Positions 63,880 to 64,000 of a DNA stretch of 64,000 nucleotides are shown here, piece after piece. The stretch is from NCBI GenBank assembly GCA_905221605.1, contig CAJNDS010000891.1, positions 413,422 through 477,421 on the forward strand, given 5' to 3'. The notes under the pieces are model-generated. The model saw only the letters and a list, made by a program, of their open reading frames with translations. It did no database searches and was not told where the DNA came from. Both the position numbers and the translations under genes were made by a program. The first letter of the stretch is position 1. Each line of letters begins with the position of its first letter. Source of the stretch: Symbiodinium natans. Its lineage: Eukaryota; Sar; Dinophyceae; Suessiales; Symbiodiniaceae.

Positions 63880-64000
63880 CTGTAAGGAACAGGTCAAAAG
63901 CCAGAGTAATAACGCATCAAACCCAGGTTACAAGGTCCTAAACGACATATGACATATGTGTGTGCTCTAAGAATGTTGTGAACGTCTTTAGGGTAGCTAC

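Overview
The window looks like nuclear DNA of an alveolate, most likely a dinoflagellate (Symbiodiniaceae-like). Three things point there: thousands of bases of TTTAGGG/CCCTAAA plant-type telomere-like repeat scattered inside the sequence, very small exons, and 5' splice sites that are mostly GC (some GT, one apparent GA), which is a known dinoflagellate habit. A chromerid is the main alternative. No bacterial-style operons, rRNA, tRNA or CRISPR array were seen. All exon models were spliced by eye; no search or alignment program was run.

The dominant content is one very large minus-strand gene for an extracellular protein built of thrombospondin type 1 (TSP1) repeats. Reading from 63.9 kb down to 28.1 kb I could chain about 48 exons of 15 to 152 bases. 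They encode 16 or 17 TSP1 modules of the ADAMTS-like kind (C-x-W-x4-W-x2-C-x3-C-G-x-G-x3-R-x-V-x-C, then C-x4-RP-x5-C and about five residues to the next C-x-W). Most modules are cut by introns at the same three places: after C-x-W, between CGxG and RxVxC, and between the fourth and fifth cysteines. For most neighbouring exons both the codon phase and the TSP1 residue spacing match across the junction, which is the main evidence for the models. Weaker TSP1-like exons continue to about 13 kb, so the gene or a relative may span almost the whole window.

Almost every intron carries telomere-like repeats with a striking order: in the sense of transcription TTTAGGG arrays lie near the 5' end and CCCTAAA arrays near the 3' end, so each intron could fold into a long stem bringing its splice sites together. 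I regard this as the most interesting signal. Short mobile-element-like repeat families (MITE-like, several with inverted ends) sit in the same introns.

Layout: 1-13 kb, telomere-like repeats, G-rich tracts, a 100-base assembly gap (3048-3147), MITE-like copies and only weak exon candidates. 13-20 kb, scattered TSP1-like exons and two large microsatellites. 20-28 kb, repeat-poor DNA with a 474-codon minus-strand frame for a NYN/PIN-like RNase-domain protein (26380-27801) and a few exon candidates. 28-64 kb, the dense TSP1 exon chain.
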